Assembly (NCBI GenBank): GCA_020161435.1
Contig: JAIUNV010000001.1
Location: forward strand, 372,001-436,000
Reading direction: 5' to 3'
Length of the DNA: 64,000 bases
Source of the DNA: Bacteroidota bacterium
GTDB taxonomy: Bacteria; Bacteroidota; Bacteroidia; Chitinophagales; Chitinophagaceae
The notes beneath the pieces were generated by a model. The model saw only the letters and a program-made list of their open reading frames with translations. It was not told the DNA's origin and searched no databases. Of this stretch, positions 45,426 through 53,803 are shown in pieces (position 1 is the stretch's first letter; the number at the start of each line of letters is the position of its first letter). A program made the translations under genes and the position numbers.

Positions 45426-47144
45426 CTACAACTTGTCCATTTCTGCTTTCACAAATTCCATCAGCGTTTTGATGTGTGCTGGTGAAAAATCGAATTTCAA
45501 ACCGGCGGCAGCATAGAGTTCGGGAAGGGTTTTGGTGCCGCCCAGGCTCAGTGCATTCATGTAGTTCTGCAGGGCTTGCTCCGGCTGCTGCTTGTACTGC
45601 ATCCACAGGCCAATGGCGCCCAGTTGTGCAATGCCGTATTCGATGTAGTAAAACGGTACTTCAAACAAATGCAACTGCCGCTGCCAGCTGTAGCGACGGA
45701 AAGATTCCAGTCCGCTGGTATCCAGCACACCGGTGCTGAACTCCTGCAAAATACGCATCCACGCATCGCCACGTTCTTCGGCACTATGCTGCGGATGTAA
45801 GTACACCCAATGTTGAAATTTATCAATCGTCGCAATCCATGGGAAAATGGTGATGGCTCTTTCCAGCTGGTGCAGTTTGGCCCGCTTCAGTTCTTCAGCA
45901 TTGTCGAAGAAAGGCTCCCAATGATCCATCGTAAACAACTCCATGGCCATGCTGGCCACTTCGGCTATTTCCATCGGATATTCTTTGAAAGCTGTTAGCG
46001 ATAATGGGTGTGCCAAAAAGCTATGCACGGCATGGCCACCTTCGTGCACCATGGTGGTTACATCATCCATTTGGCCGGCGGCATTCATAAAAATGAACGG
46101 CGCACCACTCTCTGCCAGCGGACAGTTGTAGCCGCCTGGCGCTTTGCCCTTGCGGCTCTCCAAATCAAAATGACCCATGCGCTGCATGGTGCGGAAGCAA
46201 TCAGCAAAAAACGGATTGAGTTTTTCCAACACTGCAATGCTCTTTTGCAACAGGTCTTCGCCATTGCTAAAAGGACGCAACGGTTCCACGCCTTCGGGTT
46301 CTGCATCCAAATCCCAAGGACGCAATGTATCGAGCTGCAATTGCTGCTGTTTATGTTTGTAAATATCATTCACCAAGGGCAGCACGTGTTGCTTCACGCC
46401 TTCCTGAAATTGTTCGCAATCGGCAGGGGTATAATCAAATCGGCCGAGTTCTTTAAACTTATAATCGCGGAAATTGCTGAAGCCGGCGTTTACTGCTACT
46501 TGCTGGCGCTTTTCAATCAGCTGGCTGTACAAATCGTTCAGCGCTTCTTTGTCTTGCAGGCGACGTTCCTGAATACTGCGGTACACCGTTTCCCGTTCGC
46601 TGCGGTCTTTGCTCTGTAAAAACTTAGCGGCTTGCTGCATGGTATATTCCTGACCCTTGTGCTGAATGGTCATGCGGCCGGTGATTTGGCCAAACTGCTG
46701 TTGCAGAACGCCCAGCTCTGCCTGCAGCGGAATGTTTTCTTCCCGAAACAATTCAATGCTCTTGCGTACGCTGCGCAGATACGTGTGGTACAGCGATTGG
46801 TCGAGCTCGGCCAGGTGCGGATTGTTCACCAGTTTTTTATTCAACGCATCGGCATAGGGTTGAATCTTGGGTTGAATTTCCATCACGAAAAACGTGAAAG
46901 CATCTTCCAGCGTTTTGTTTTCTGTGTCGCAGGTCATTTTAATCTGGCGCCAGCAGGCATCTTCGCTAATGGCCGCTTCCACTTCGCTGCTGTCTTGCAG
47001 CCATTTTTCCAGTTCGGCCTTGCTGTTGATGGGGCGTTCGAGCAGTTCTTTAAAAAAAGGTTCGAGTGCTTCCCATGTGCTCAGGGTAAAATCTTGTGGC
47101 AAATAATGCCGGGGCAATTTTTGTATATCGGCAGAGTATGTCAT
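45426..47144 (-). CDS. M3-family oligoendopeptidase
   Basis: 572 residues. The zinc motif HEGGH lies in TTMVHEGGHAVHSF, with the third ligand Glu in MEIAEVASMAMELF about 30 residues later. The N-terminal helical part (ALEPFFKELLERPINSKAELEKWL, EVEAAISEDACWRQIKMTCD) and the LGRFDYTPADCEQF segment are typical of the PepF-like oligoendopeptidases. It cleaves short peptides in the cytosol; no signal peptide is present. It stands alone between repeat-rich gaps. Confidence 0.93.
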   Translation of the reverse strand: MTYSADIQKLPRHYLPQDFTLSTWEALEPFFKELLERPINSKAELEKWLQDSSEVEAAISEDACWRQIKMTCDTENKTLEDAFTFFVMEIQPKIQPYADALNKKLVNNPHLAELDQSLYHTYLRSVRKSIELFREENIPLQAELGVLQQQFGQITGRMTIQHKGQEYTMQQAAKFLQSKDRSERETVYRSIQERRLQDKEALNDLYSQLIEKRQQVAVNAGFSNFRDYKFKELGRFDYTPADCEQFQEGVKQHVLPLVNDIYKHKQQQLQLDTLRPWDLDAEPEGVEPLRPFSNGEDLLQKSIAVLEKLNPFFADCFRTMQRMGHFDLESRKGKAPGGYNCPLAESGAPFIFMNAAGQMDDVTTMVHEGGHAVHSFLAHPLSLTAFKEYPMEIAEVASMAMELFTMDHWEPFFDNAEELKRAKLHQLERAITIFPWIATIDKFQHWVYLHPQHSAEERGDAWMRILQEFSTGVLDTSGLESFRRYSWQRQLHLFEVPFYYIEYGIAQLGAIGLWMQYKQQPEQALQNYMNALSLGGTKTLPELYAAAGLKFDFSPAHIKTLMEFVKAEMDKL

Positions 47145-47794
47145 AGTAAAAATTGAATGCTGCGAATGTAAACCCCAAACTTGCTTGATAGGACATGGAT
47201 GTTGCGGATGAAACAGATGTTCACAGATTTTTTGTTATCAACTATTTTATGGTACGCGGAAAAAATACAATGGGACACTGATTTTGCGGATGGAACGGAT
47301 TTTCACTGATGTCTGAGTACTACTATCCAAAAACTATATCAAAGCCCCAGCGGGGCGAAATATGCATAGCCATGGGTGAAGCTCATGGAATGAAGCGACC
47401 ACAAACGTATAGCAAGCCCCAGCGGGGCGAAATGATACAATGGCCACAAATGCATAGATTTTTTGGCCTAGTATTGAATACAAATCATGCATTGCTGTTG
47501 TTTTAATCTGTGCATTTGTGGCAAAAAAATAGCCACAGATGCACAGATTATTAATCCAGTAGTTCCTCTCCCAGCGGGGAGGGGTTAGGAGAGGGGTAAA
47601 TGGTTGAATTGGTGATATTATAATTCGTGAACCAGCTAAGTATCCCTGTGGCAGCATCGTTGTCTCGCTTCTTGCAGTGGAAGAAGTGCCCACTTGTACT
47701 GCATCGCCTTCATCAGCTTTTCCTACACCTGCTGCAACCTCTCGGTAAAATGTAGCAATTTCGTGTTTCGGCCTCGGCCCAACCATCAGAAGAT
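47145..47794. repeat. 650-bp gap with dispersed repeats, no gene seen
   Basis: Two copies of AAGCCCCAGCGGGGCGAAAT lie 72 bp apart (47342-47361 and 47414-47433), each a GC-rich palindrome followed by GAAAT. Phrases such as GCCACAGATGCACAGATTA and CTCCCAGCGGGGAGGGGTTAG follow at 47.53-47.60 kb. A TACATTCG -7-like element for the M3 gene is near 47.16 kb on the minus strand. Confidence 0.65.
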
Positions 47795-48445
47795 ATGTTT
47801 AGGAAAATTGTGATTATAGGACCGGAGAGCACCGGCAAAAGCACTTTGTGCGAAATGCTGGCGCAGCATTATGCCACCGAATGGTGCCCCGAATTTGCCC
47901 GGGAATGGTTGCTCACCAACGGCCGCGATTATCAGTACGACGACCTGCTGACGATTGCCAAAGGGCAGATAGCGCTGGAGGAGGAATACAGTGAGAAAGT
48001 CCGTAAGACGGGAAGACGGGAAGACCGAAAGATGGGAAGTGAGGAAGGATGTTTTTCAATAACAGCCACTACAAATACCAACGATGAAACTCCGGACTTC
48101 CGGACTTCCGGACTTCCGGACTTAACTCAGCCACTCCTCTTTCTCGATACCGACATGCAGGTGATGAAAGTGTGGTGCGAATATGTGTTTGGCGATTGCC
48201 ACACGTGGATCCTCAATCGCATTGCAGAGCGGCCCTACGATTTGTACCTGCTGTGCAAGCCCGACCTGCCTTGGGTGCAGGATGAACTGCGGGAATACCC
48301 CGATGAAAAACCCCGGCAGGAACTCTACCATATTTACCGCGACATGCTGATACAACAACACACCTCTTGGGTAGAAATCAGCGGCGGCTATGAAGAACGG
48401 TTGCAGAAGGCGGTGCAGGCGGTGGATGGACTTTTGGGTTGGTAG
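47795..48445 (+). CDS. NadR-like AAA ATPase / ribosylnicotinamide kinase with inserted repeat
   Basis: 216 residues. P-loop GPESTGKS (9-16); then EWCPEFAREWL (29-39), YDDLLTIAKGQIALEEEY, LLFLDTDMQVMKVWCEYVFG, LYLLCKPDLPWVQDELREYP and a C-terminal helical end. This matches the kinase domain of NadR, which phosphorylates nicotinamide riboside to NMN in NAD salvage. Between EEEY (62-65) and LLFLDTD (114-120) lie ~48 residues of low-complexity sequence (VRKTGRREDRKMGS ... PDFRTSGLPDL) absent from the usual family. They are encoded by a MITE-like repeat. The frame stays open, so the enzyme may still fold with a disordered loop. No adenylyltransferase domain is present. Confidence 0.85.
   Translation: MFRKIVIIGPESTGKSTLCEMLAQHYATEWCPEFAREWLLTNGRDYQYDDLLTIAKGQIALEEEYSEKVRKTGRREDRKMGSEEGCFSITATTNTNDETPDFRTSGLPDLTQPLLFLDTDMQVMKVWCEYVFGDCHTWILNRIAERPYDLYLLCKPDLPWVQDELREYPDEKPRQELYHIYRDMLIQQHTSWVEISGGYEERLQKAVQAVDGLLGW
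47997..48123. repeat. MITE-like 127-bp element with inverted ends, inside the NadR-like gene
   Basis: The left end (47997-48023) and the reverse complement of the right end (48097-48123) match at 22 of 27 positions, both built on an 8-bp period. The right end is four exact copies of CCGGACTT (48092-48123). The core is ~73 bp. The element is read through in frame by the host gene. Because 8 is not a multiple of 3, loss or gain of one octamer would break the reading frame. Confidence 0.7.
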
Positions 48446-48900
48446 GTTGGCAAGTGCTGCTGTTTGATTGTTTGGTGTTTGTGGTTTGTTGTTCAGTATT
48501 CGCTTTGCCCGTGTACATTTACGTTACATTTTTTTGTTGTGCTGCTTTGAGATTTAGATTCTGATTTTTCTAGGACGCGGATTGAACGGATAAAACGGAT
48601 GTACGCCGAATGAACAATGTTTTGTTGTTGTGCTGATGTTGTGCATCTCAATAGCCACGGGCTTTAGCCCGTGGATGAGGATGGTTGATATTGGTGAAGG
48701 GGTTTTAACCCCTTTTCTCTTGCAGGCGATTGTTGCCATCTATTCATCTGCTGAAGGGCTGCCCCCTGTCTGACGGCAGACAGGGATAGGAGCGGTAGCC
48801 CGCAGCCAGCCACGCCAGCGGCGTGGCGCAGCGAGGACTACAAGCGGATAGCGGGAACAACAGCCAATACCAGCACTGCCGCTCACAGCCCCAAAATATT
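48446..48900. repeat. Gap with palindromes and dispersed repeat, upstream of the trp promoter
   Basis: CCACGGGCTTTAGCCCGTGG (48655-48674) and AAGGGGTTTTAACCCCTT (48697-48714) are palindromes of the same style as those near 18.85 kb. From ~48.76 to 48.90 kb a GC-rich block with CTGTCTGACGGCAGACAGGG and GGACTACAAGCGGATAGCGG matches the repeat at 44.6-44.7 kb. No gene is supported. Confidence 0.65.
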
Positions 48901-48901
48901 T

Positions 48902-48932
48902 TTTGGCAGATTGAAATGGTTTCCCAATTTTG
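48902..48932 (+). promoter_or_regulatory. Predicted promoter of the trp operon
   Basis: TTTG (48902-48905), a 19-bp spacer, then CAATTTTG (48925-48932). This fits the Bacteroidota promoter (-33 TTTG, N19, -7 TAnnTTTG) with one mismatch in the -7 element. The predicted start of transcription falls at or beside the leader-peptide ATG at 48939, so the leader would be translated from a leaderless mRNA. Confidence 0.6.
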
Positions 48933-48938
48933 TGCCTG

Positions 48939-48986
48939 ATGAATTTTACTCAACACAATATTTGGTGGTGGCAACTGATACGATAA
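48939..48986 (+). CDS. trpL: trp operon leader peptide with three consecutive Trp codons
   Basis: ATG 48939 opens a 15-codon frame, MNFTQHNIWWWQLIR, ending TAA 48984-48986. The three TGG codons are consecutive at 48963-48971. Trp is the rarest amino acid in proteins, and three in a row in a tiny frame just before trpE is the hallmark of a ribosome-mediated attenuator. The predicted promoter sits immediately upstream. The segment GTGTCGGG begins right after the stop codon and can pair with the terminator's ascending arm. It is too short for ordinary gene finders. Confidence 0.85.
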   Translation: MNFTQHNIWWWQLIR

Positions 48987-49065
48987 GTGTCGGGTAGCCC
49001 CTGTTGTGTACAACTATAAACTAATTGCAAGAGGCCTCGACACTGTCGGGGCCTCTGTTTTTTTT
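48987..49065 (+). promoter_or_regulatory. trp attenuator: antiterminator segment and intrinsic terminator
   Basis: The terminator is a 12-bp stem with one G-U pair and a 3-nt loop (49030-49041 with 49045-49056), followed by eight T (49058-49065), 12 nt before the trpE ATG. The competing pairing is GTGTCGGG (48987-48994) with CTCGACAC (positions 49036-49043 read CTCGACAC), 8 bp with one G-U, which would destroy the terminator stem. A ribosome stalled at the Trp codons would leave 48987-48994 free, so the antiterminator forms and the operon is read. A ribosome reaching the stop codon at 48984-48986 would cover it, so the terminator forms. Confidence 0.85.
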
Positions 49066-49077
49066 AATGCTGATACC

Positions 49078-50490
49078 ATGGCCACATTTAACATTGACAC
49101 CACTTGCAAAAAGAAACTGGCAGATATGCTGACGCCGGTGGGTATCTACCTGCGCCTCCGCGACCGCTTCAGGGATACTATCCTGCTGGAAAGTGCCGAT
49201 TTTCATGCCGCTGAAAACAGCTGGAGCTTTATTGGCGTACAAGCCATTGCCGGCTTTGAAGCCATTGACCTGCACACGGTGGAGTTTAAATTTCCGGGCC
49301 ACGAACCAGAACGGAAAAAGCTGGCCAAGCCGCAGGATTTGGTGCCGGCGCTGAACGAATACCTCGCTGCTTTTACGGCCAGCGGCGACTGCAGTGTAAA
49401 AGCGGCGCAAGGATTTTTTGGCTACACCAGCTACGATGCCGTACAGTTTTTCGACAGCATTCAATTTGATGCGGCCAAAGAAAGCACTACCGCCAGCAAT
49501 TTGCTTCGGTACCGGTTGTATCAATACGTGATTGCCATCAATCATTTCAAAGATGAAATGTACATCTGCGAAAACAAAGTGAAGGGTTTGGAAAGCGAAC
49601 TGGCATCGCTGGAATCGTTTATCTACAGCAAGGATTTGCCGACCTATCCTTTTGCCAAAGCCGGCGCCGAAACCAGCAACCTGACGAATGAGCAATACAT
49701 CAGCAATGTAGAAAAAGGCATTGCGGCCTGCTACCGGGGCGATGTGTTTCAGATTGTATTGAGTCGCCGTTTTGCGCAGCCTTTCCGAGGCGATGAATTC
49801 AATGTGTACCGGGCTTTGCGCAGCATCAATCCGTCGCCGTATTTGTTCTTTTTTGACTATGGCGATTACCGGTTGTTCGGTTCCTCACCAGAAAGTCAAC
49901 TCATCATTAGTGAGCAAGGCAAAGCGGTGGTGCATCCAATTGCGGGCACGTTTAAACGTACCGGCGATGCTACAGTTGATGCCGCCGAAGCAGAACGATT
50001 GACCAAAGACGACAAAGAAAATGCCGAGCATGTGATGCTGGTAGATTTGGCCCGCAACGACCTGAGCCGCCATGCTGATCATGTGCATGTAAGCGACTAT
50101 AAAAAAGTGCATTACTACAGCCATGTCATTCACTTGGTGAGTGAAGTAACGGGCACCGTAAAGCCTGCGGCAAAAGCATTTGATATCATGGCCGATACTT
50201 TTCCTGCCGGCACCTTGAGCGGCGCCCCCAAATACAAAGCCATGCAACTGATAGATGCGCTGGAACCTACGCAGCGTGGTTACTATGGCGGTGCCATTGG
50301 CATCATTGGTTTGGATGGTTCGTTTAACCATGCCATCATGATTCGCACTTTCATGAGCCGCAACAACACTCTTTACTGCCAGGCCGGTGCCGGTGTGGTG
50401 GCTAAGAGTGTGCCTGAAAACGAACTGCAGGAAGTGAACAACAAACTGAACGCTTTGAAAATGGCCATTGAGTTGGCTGAAACGCTGTAA
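49078..50490 (+). CDS. trpE: Anthranilate synthase component I
   Basis: 470 residues from ATG 49078. It makes anthranilate from chorismate with ammonia supplied by TrpG. LLESADFHAAENSWS fits the LLES-x10-S motif that binds tryptophan for feedback inhibition, so enzyme activity and transcription are both likely controlled by Trp. The chorismate-binding core has GDVFQIVLSRRF, PIAGTFKRTGD, LVDLARND, GTLSGAPKYKAMQLID and RGYYGGAIG. LLES-x10-S distinguishes it from PabB. First structural gene of the trpEGDCFBA operon, 14 nt before trpG. Confidence 0.96.
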   Translation: MATFNIDTTCKKKLADMLTPVGIYLRLRDRFRDTILLESADFHAAENSWSFIGVQAIAGFEAIDLHTVEFKFPGHEPERKKLAKPQDLVPALNEYLAAFTASGDCSVKAAQGFFGYTSYDAVQFFDSIQFDAAKESTTASNLLRYRLYQYVIAINHFKDEMYICENKVKGLESELASLESFIYSKDLPTYPFAKAGAETSNLTNEQYISNVEKGIAACYRGDVFQIVLSRRFAQPFRGDEFNVYRALRSINPSPYLFFFDYGDYRLFGSSPESQLIISEQGKAVVHPIAGTFKRTGDATVDAAEAERLTKDDKENAEHVMLVDLARNDLSRHADHVHVSDYKKVHYYSHVIHLVSEVTGTVKPAAKAFDIMADTFPAGTLSGAPKYKAMQLIDALEPTQRGYYGGAIGIIGLDGSFNHAIMIRTFMSRNNTLYCQAGAGVVAKSVPENELQEVNNKLNALKMAIELAETL

Positions 50491-50504
50491 AATAAACCCC
50501 AACC

Positions 50505-51101
50505 ATGCGCATTTTAGTTTTCGATAATTACGATTCTTTCACCTACAACCTGGTGCATCTGGTGGAGTACATCACCGGCGAAAAAGTAGAGGTACACCGC
50601 AACGATCAGTTGCCGTTGGAAAAGGTGCAGGACTACGATAAAATCATTTTATCGCCGGGTCCGGGCATACCCGAAGAAGCCGGTTTGTTGTTGCCCCTCA
50701 TCAAAACCTACGCTGCCAGCAAAAGCATACTGGGCGTGTGTTTGGGGCATCAGGCCATTGCACAGGCATTGGGCGGCAGCCTCATCAACCTGAGTGAAGT
50801 GTACCACGGTGTAGCCATGCCTTGTCATGTAACTACTACAAACGCCAAACTCTTCAACGGCATGCCGGAGAGTTTTGATGTAGGCCGCTATCATAGTTGG
50901 GTGGTCGATAAAAAAACACTGCCAGCCGAACTAGAGATTACTGCAGAAGACGACCACGGTTTCATCATGGCCATGCAACACAAATCCTACGATGTGCAGA
51001 GTGTGCAATTTCACCCTGAAAGTGTGCTAACACCTTTGGGGGAGCAGATTATGCGGAATTGGTTGAACCCCCTAGCCCCCGGTGGGGGAATGCCGGATTA
51101 A
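50505..51101 (+). CDS. trpG: Anthranilate synthase component II (glutamine amidotransferase)
   Basis: 198 residues. Class-I amidotransferase triad: Cys79 in GVCLGHQA, His169 and Glu171 in FHPESV. NYDSFTYNLVHLVEYI and LSPGPGIPEEAG are typical of TrpG/PabA. It hydrolyses glutamine and passes ammonia to TrpE. It may also serve PabB, as many TrpG proteins do; no pabB is in the window. The last ~11 residues (NPLAPGGGMPD) come from a C/G-rich repeat-like tail (CCCCCTAGCCCCCGGTGGGG) after the normal end at MRNWL. Confidence 0.95.
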   Translation: MRILVFDNYDSFTYNLVHLVEYITGEKVEVHRNDQLPLEKVQDYDKIILSPGPGIPEEAGLLLPLIKTYAASKSILGVCLGHQAIAQALGGSLINLSEVYHGVAMPCHVTTTNAKLFNGMPESFDVGRYHSWVVDKKTLPAELEITAEDDHGFIMAMQHKSYDVQSVQFHPESVLTPLGEQIMRNWLNPLAPGGGMPD

Positions 51102-51199
51102 GTGAATCGACGATCGGAACAAACCTTTATGAATCATTCAACAAGCATATCATTCAACCAGTATAAAGTCCTCCCTTTAGGGATGATTTAGGAGGGTCT

Positions 51200-52192
51200 A
51201 TGAAAAAAACACTTTTACATCTTTTCGAACATAAAACCCTGAGCCGCCAGCAAGCCTATGAAGTGCTGCTGGGTGTGGGCAAGGGCTTGTACAACGAGCA
51301 TGAAGTAACGGCTTTCATGACCGTGTACCTCATGCGTAGCATTACCATCGATGAACTGCAGGGCTTTCAGGATGCCTTGCTCGAATTGTGTGTGCCCGTT
51401 GATTTGGGCGATCACAAAACGATAGACATTGTTGGTACCGGCGGCGATGGCAAAAACACGTTCAACATTTCTACACTGGCTTGCTTTATTGTTGCCGGTG
51501 CCGGACAAAAAGTGGCCAAACACGGCAACTACGGCGCCAGCAGCATTAGCGGTGCCAGCAACGTGATGGAGCAACTCGGGTACAAGTTTAGCAACGACAA
51601 TGCCAAGCTGAAACGGGAAGTAGAAGAAGCGAATATCTGCTTCATGCATGCACCCATGTTTCATCCGGCGTTGAAAATGGTAGGACCCATTCGTAAAAAT
51701 TTGGGTGTTCGTACTTTTTACAACATGCTCGGACCCATGGTCAATCCTGCTCGCCCTGCGTACCAGTTGGTGGGTGTGTACAACCTCGAAATGGCCCGCA
51801 TTTACAACTACTTTTTACAACTTGGCGGCAAACCGTTTACCATCATCCACAGCCTCGATGGCTACGATGAAATATCGCTGACCAACGACACCAAAGTACT
51901 CACTAACCAAGGCGAATTTATGATGACGCCACAGCAGTTGGGCAAGCGGTTGGTCATGCAGCAAGACATACATGGTGGCGACACCGTGGAAGCGGCGGCC
52001 CGCATTTTCCGCAACATCATTTCGGGCAAAGGCACCTGGGCTCAAAACGCCGTGGTACTCGCCAATGCCGCCATGGCCTTGCATTGCACCGGCCAGTACA
52101 GCAGCTACGATGAAGCCTATCTCGCTGCTGTCGACAGCCTCGAAAGCGGCAAGGCAAAACAATGTTTGGGTACCCTCATCAACCTGCAGTAA
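51200..52192 (+). CDS. trpD: Anthranilate phosphoribosyltransferase
   Basis: 330 residues. It joins anthranilate to PRPP. The glycine-rich PRPP loop GTGGDGKNTFNIS is intact, followed by KHGNYGASSISGASNVMEQLG and the FMHAPMFHPALK segment with the NPARP motif nearby. The C-terminus is helical. Preceded by a ~98-bp gap from trpG holding a small repeat hairpin (CCTCC...GGAGG). The next gene starts directly after its stop codon. Confidence 0.96.
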   Translation: MKKTLLHLFEHKTLSRQQAYEVLLGVGKGLYNEHEVTAFMTVYLMRSITIDELQGFQDALLELCVPVDLGDHKTIDIVGTGGDGKNTFNISTLACFIVAGAGQKVAKHGNYGASSISGASNVMEQLGYKFSNDNAKLKREVEEANICFMHAPMFHPALKMVGPIRKNLGVRTFYNMLGPMVNPARPAYQLVGVYNLEMARIYNYFLQLGGKPFTIIHSLDGYDEISLTNDTKVLTNQGEFMMTPQQLGKRLVMQQDIHGGDTVEAAARIFRNIISGKGTWAQNAVVLANAAMALHCTGQYSSYDEAYLAAVDSLESGKAKQCLGTLINLQ

Positions 52193-52996
52193 ATGAAAAA
52201 TATTTTAGACCGCATTGTTGAACGCAAGCACGAAGAAGTGGCACTGACCAGGCAGCAGGCACCGCTGTCGCAGTTGCAAAGCATGCCTGCTTATCAGCAG
52301 CCATGTGTGTCTGCGGCGCAGCGCATTCGCAGTGGTGCACAGCCAGCGGTGATTACTGAGTTCAAGCGTAAGTCGCCCAGCAAAGGCTGGATAAAAGAAG
52401 GCGCTGCTGTAGCACAAATTGTTCCTGGTTATTGCAGCCAACAAGCAGCTGCCATCAGCGTACTCACCGACACTGATTTTTTTGGCGGCAGCCTGCAAGA
52501 TATAGCCACTGCAGCATCTTTGGTAGATTGCCCATTGCTGCGCAAAGACTTTACAATTGACGCTTACCAGTTGCACGAAGCCAAAGCCTACGGCGCCGAT
52601 TTGATTTTATTGATTGCCGCCATCCTCACACCCACACAGGTGCAGGAGCTGGCCGAAGAAGCCAAAAGCATTGGCCTGGAAGTGTTGTTGGAACTGCATG
52701 CCGAAGACGAACTGGCACATGTATGCGAAGCGGTGGATATGGTGGGCATCAACAACCGCAACCTTAAAAATTTTGAAGTCAATCTTGACCATAGCATCAG
52801 GATGGCCAATGCATTGCCTGCCCATAAATTGCGCATTGCCGAAAGCGGCATTCACAGTGCCGAGGCTGCTGTATATTTGAAGCAGCACGGCTTCGATGGG
52901 TTTTTGATTGGAGAGTATTTTATGAAGCAAGCCGATCCTGCGATTGCCTTTGCCGAATTCGTAAACCAATTCAATCAACTACACGAATCGGTATGA
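52193..52996 (+). CDS. trpC: Indole-3-glycerol phosphate synthase
   Basis: 267 residues, TIM barrel. Signature ITEFKRKSPSKGWIKEG, then SVLTDTDFFGGSLQDI, LLRKDFTID, ADLILLIAAIL, LEVLLELHAEDEL, VGINNRNLKNFEV and AESGIHSAEA are all present. It closes the indole ring from carboxyphenylamino-deoxyribulose phosphate. ATG directly follows trpD's TAA, and its stop overlaps the trpF start (ATGA), so the three genes are translationally coupled. Confidence 0.96.
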   Translation: MKNILDRIVERKHEEVALTRQQAPLSQLQSMPAYQQPCVSAAQRIRSGAQPAVITEFKRKSPSKGWIKEGAAVAQIVPGYCSQQAAAISVLTDTDFFGGSLQDIATAASLVDCPLLRKDFTIDAYQLHEAKAYGADLILLIAAILTPTQVQELAEEAKSIGLEVLLELHAEDELAHVCEAVDMVGINNRNLKNFEVNLDHSIRMANALPAHKLRIAESGIHSAEAAVYLKQHGFDGFLIGEYFMKQADPAIAFAEFVNQFNQLHESV

Positions 52997-53646
52997 GATT
53001 AAAAGTATGTGGCATGACAGAACCTGCGCAAATGGATGCGCTGGAAAAAATGGACGTCACTTTTGGCGGCCTCATTTTCTATCCCAAAAGCCCCCGCTAT
53101 GCGTTGCGCCACATGACTACGCTTCAAATCAAAAGTTTTAAAACCATCAACAAGGTTGGTGTGTTTGTCAATGCCAGCATAGACGAAATAAAACACATGG
53201 TGGATGAATGCCGACTGCAACTGGTGCAGCTGCATGGCGATGAAACACCTAAGTTCTGCGAAAAAATTGCCGACTACATTTCTGTTGTCAAAGCCTTTCG
53301 CATTGCTGAAAACGACAACGTAGCGTACAAGATTCGTGACTACATGGACATGTGCGATATGTTTTTGTTCGACACAAAACCACTCACACAAGGTGCTGAA
53401 AATCCGTACGGCGGCACCGGCAAAAAATTCAACTGGGATTTGCTGAAAAACGTAAACGTAGGCAAGCCCTATTTTTTAAGCGGTGGCATTGGCCCTGATG
53501 ACGTAGCAGACGTACATGCATTTATGCAGGAGCCTGCTGCCAAAGCACTGTTTGCCCTCGATGTCAACAGCAAATTCGAAACCAGCCCCGGCGTAAAAGA
53601 CATGAGCAAAGTGAGCCAGTTTTATAACGACATAAAAGCATTTTGA
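52993..53646 (+). CDS. trpF: Phosphoribosylanthranilate isomerase
   Basis: 217 residues, TIM barrel. The catalytic Cys is in LKVCGMTEPAQMDAL; GVFVNASIDEIKHMVDE, LQLVQLHGDETPKFCEKI, FLFDTKPL, YGGTGKKFNWDLL and FLSGGIGPDDV match TrpF. It isomerises N-(5-phosphoribosyl)anthranilate. It starts 4 bp inside trpC. A hairpin repeat of ~70 bp lies between it and trpB. Confidence 0.96.
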   Translation: MRLKVCGMTEPAQMDALEKMDVTFGGLIFYPKSPRYALRHMTTLQIKSFKTINKVGVFVNASIDEIKHMVDECRLQLVQLHGDETPKFCEKIADYISVVKAFRIAENDNVAYKIRDYMDMCDMFLFDTKPLTQGAENPYGGTGKKFNWDLLKNVNVGKPYFLSGGIGPDDVADVHAFMQEPAAKALFALDVNSKFETSPGVKDMSKVSQFYNDIKAF

Positions 53647-53717
53647 TACCAGCAGTGGTGCAGGTGGCATCTTCGTTGTGTCACTCACTTCAACTGCAGT
53701 GCATAATTGAGAAAATA

Positions 53718-53788
53718 ACCACAGAGGAGTTGGAGTACACACAGAGAACACTGCGGTACTCTGTGAATACCTCCGCTTCCTCCGTGGT
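53718..53788. repeat. Hairpin repeat between trpF and trpB
   Basis: The outer arms ACCACAGAGGA (53718-53728) and TCCTCCGTGGT (53778-53788) pair with one mismatch. The interior contains TTGGAGTACACACAGAGAAC and ACTCTGTGAATACC, which also pair. The element is homologous to the one between trpB and trpA. Confidence 0.75.
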
Positions 53789-53803
53789 AAAAATAAAATA
53801 ACG

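Noticed and set aside
49021..49065. Terminator just before trpE read as the end of an upstream gene
   Set aside because: The nearest upstream gene ends at 48445, over 580 bp away, and a Trp-rich leader frame plus competing pairing fit attenuation far better.
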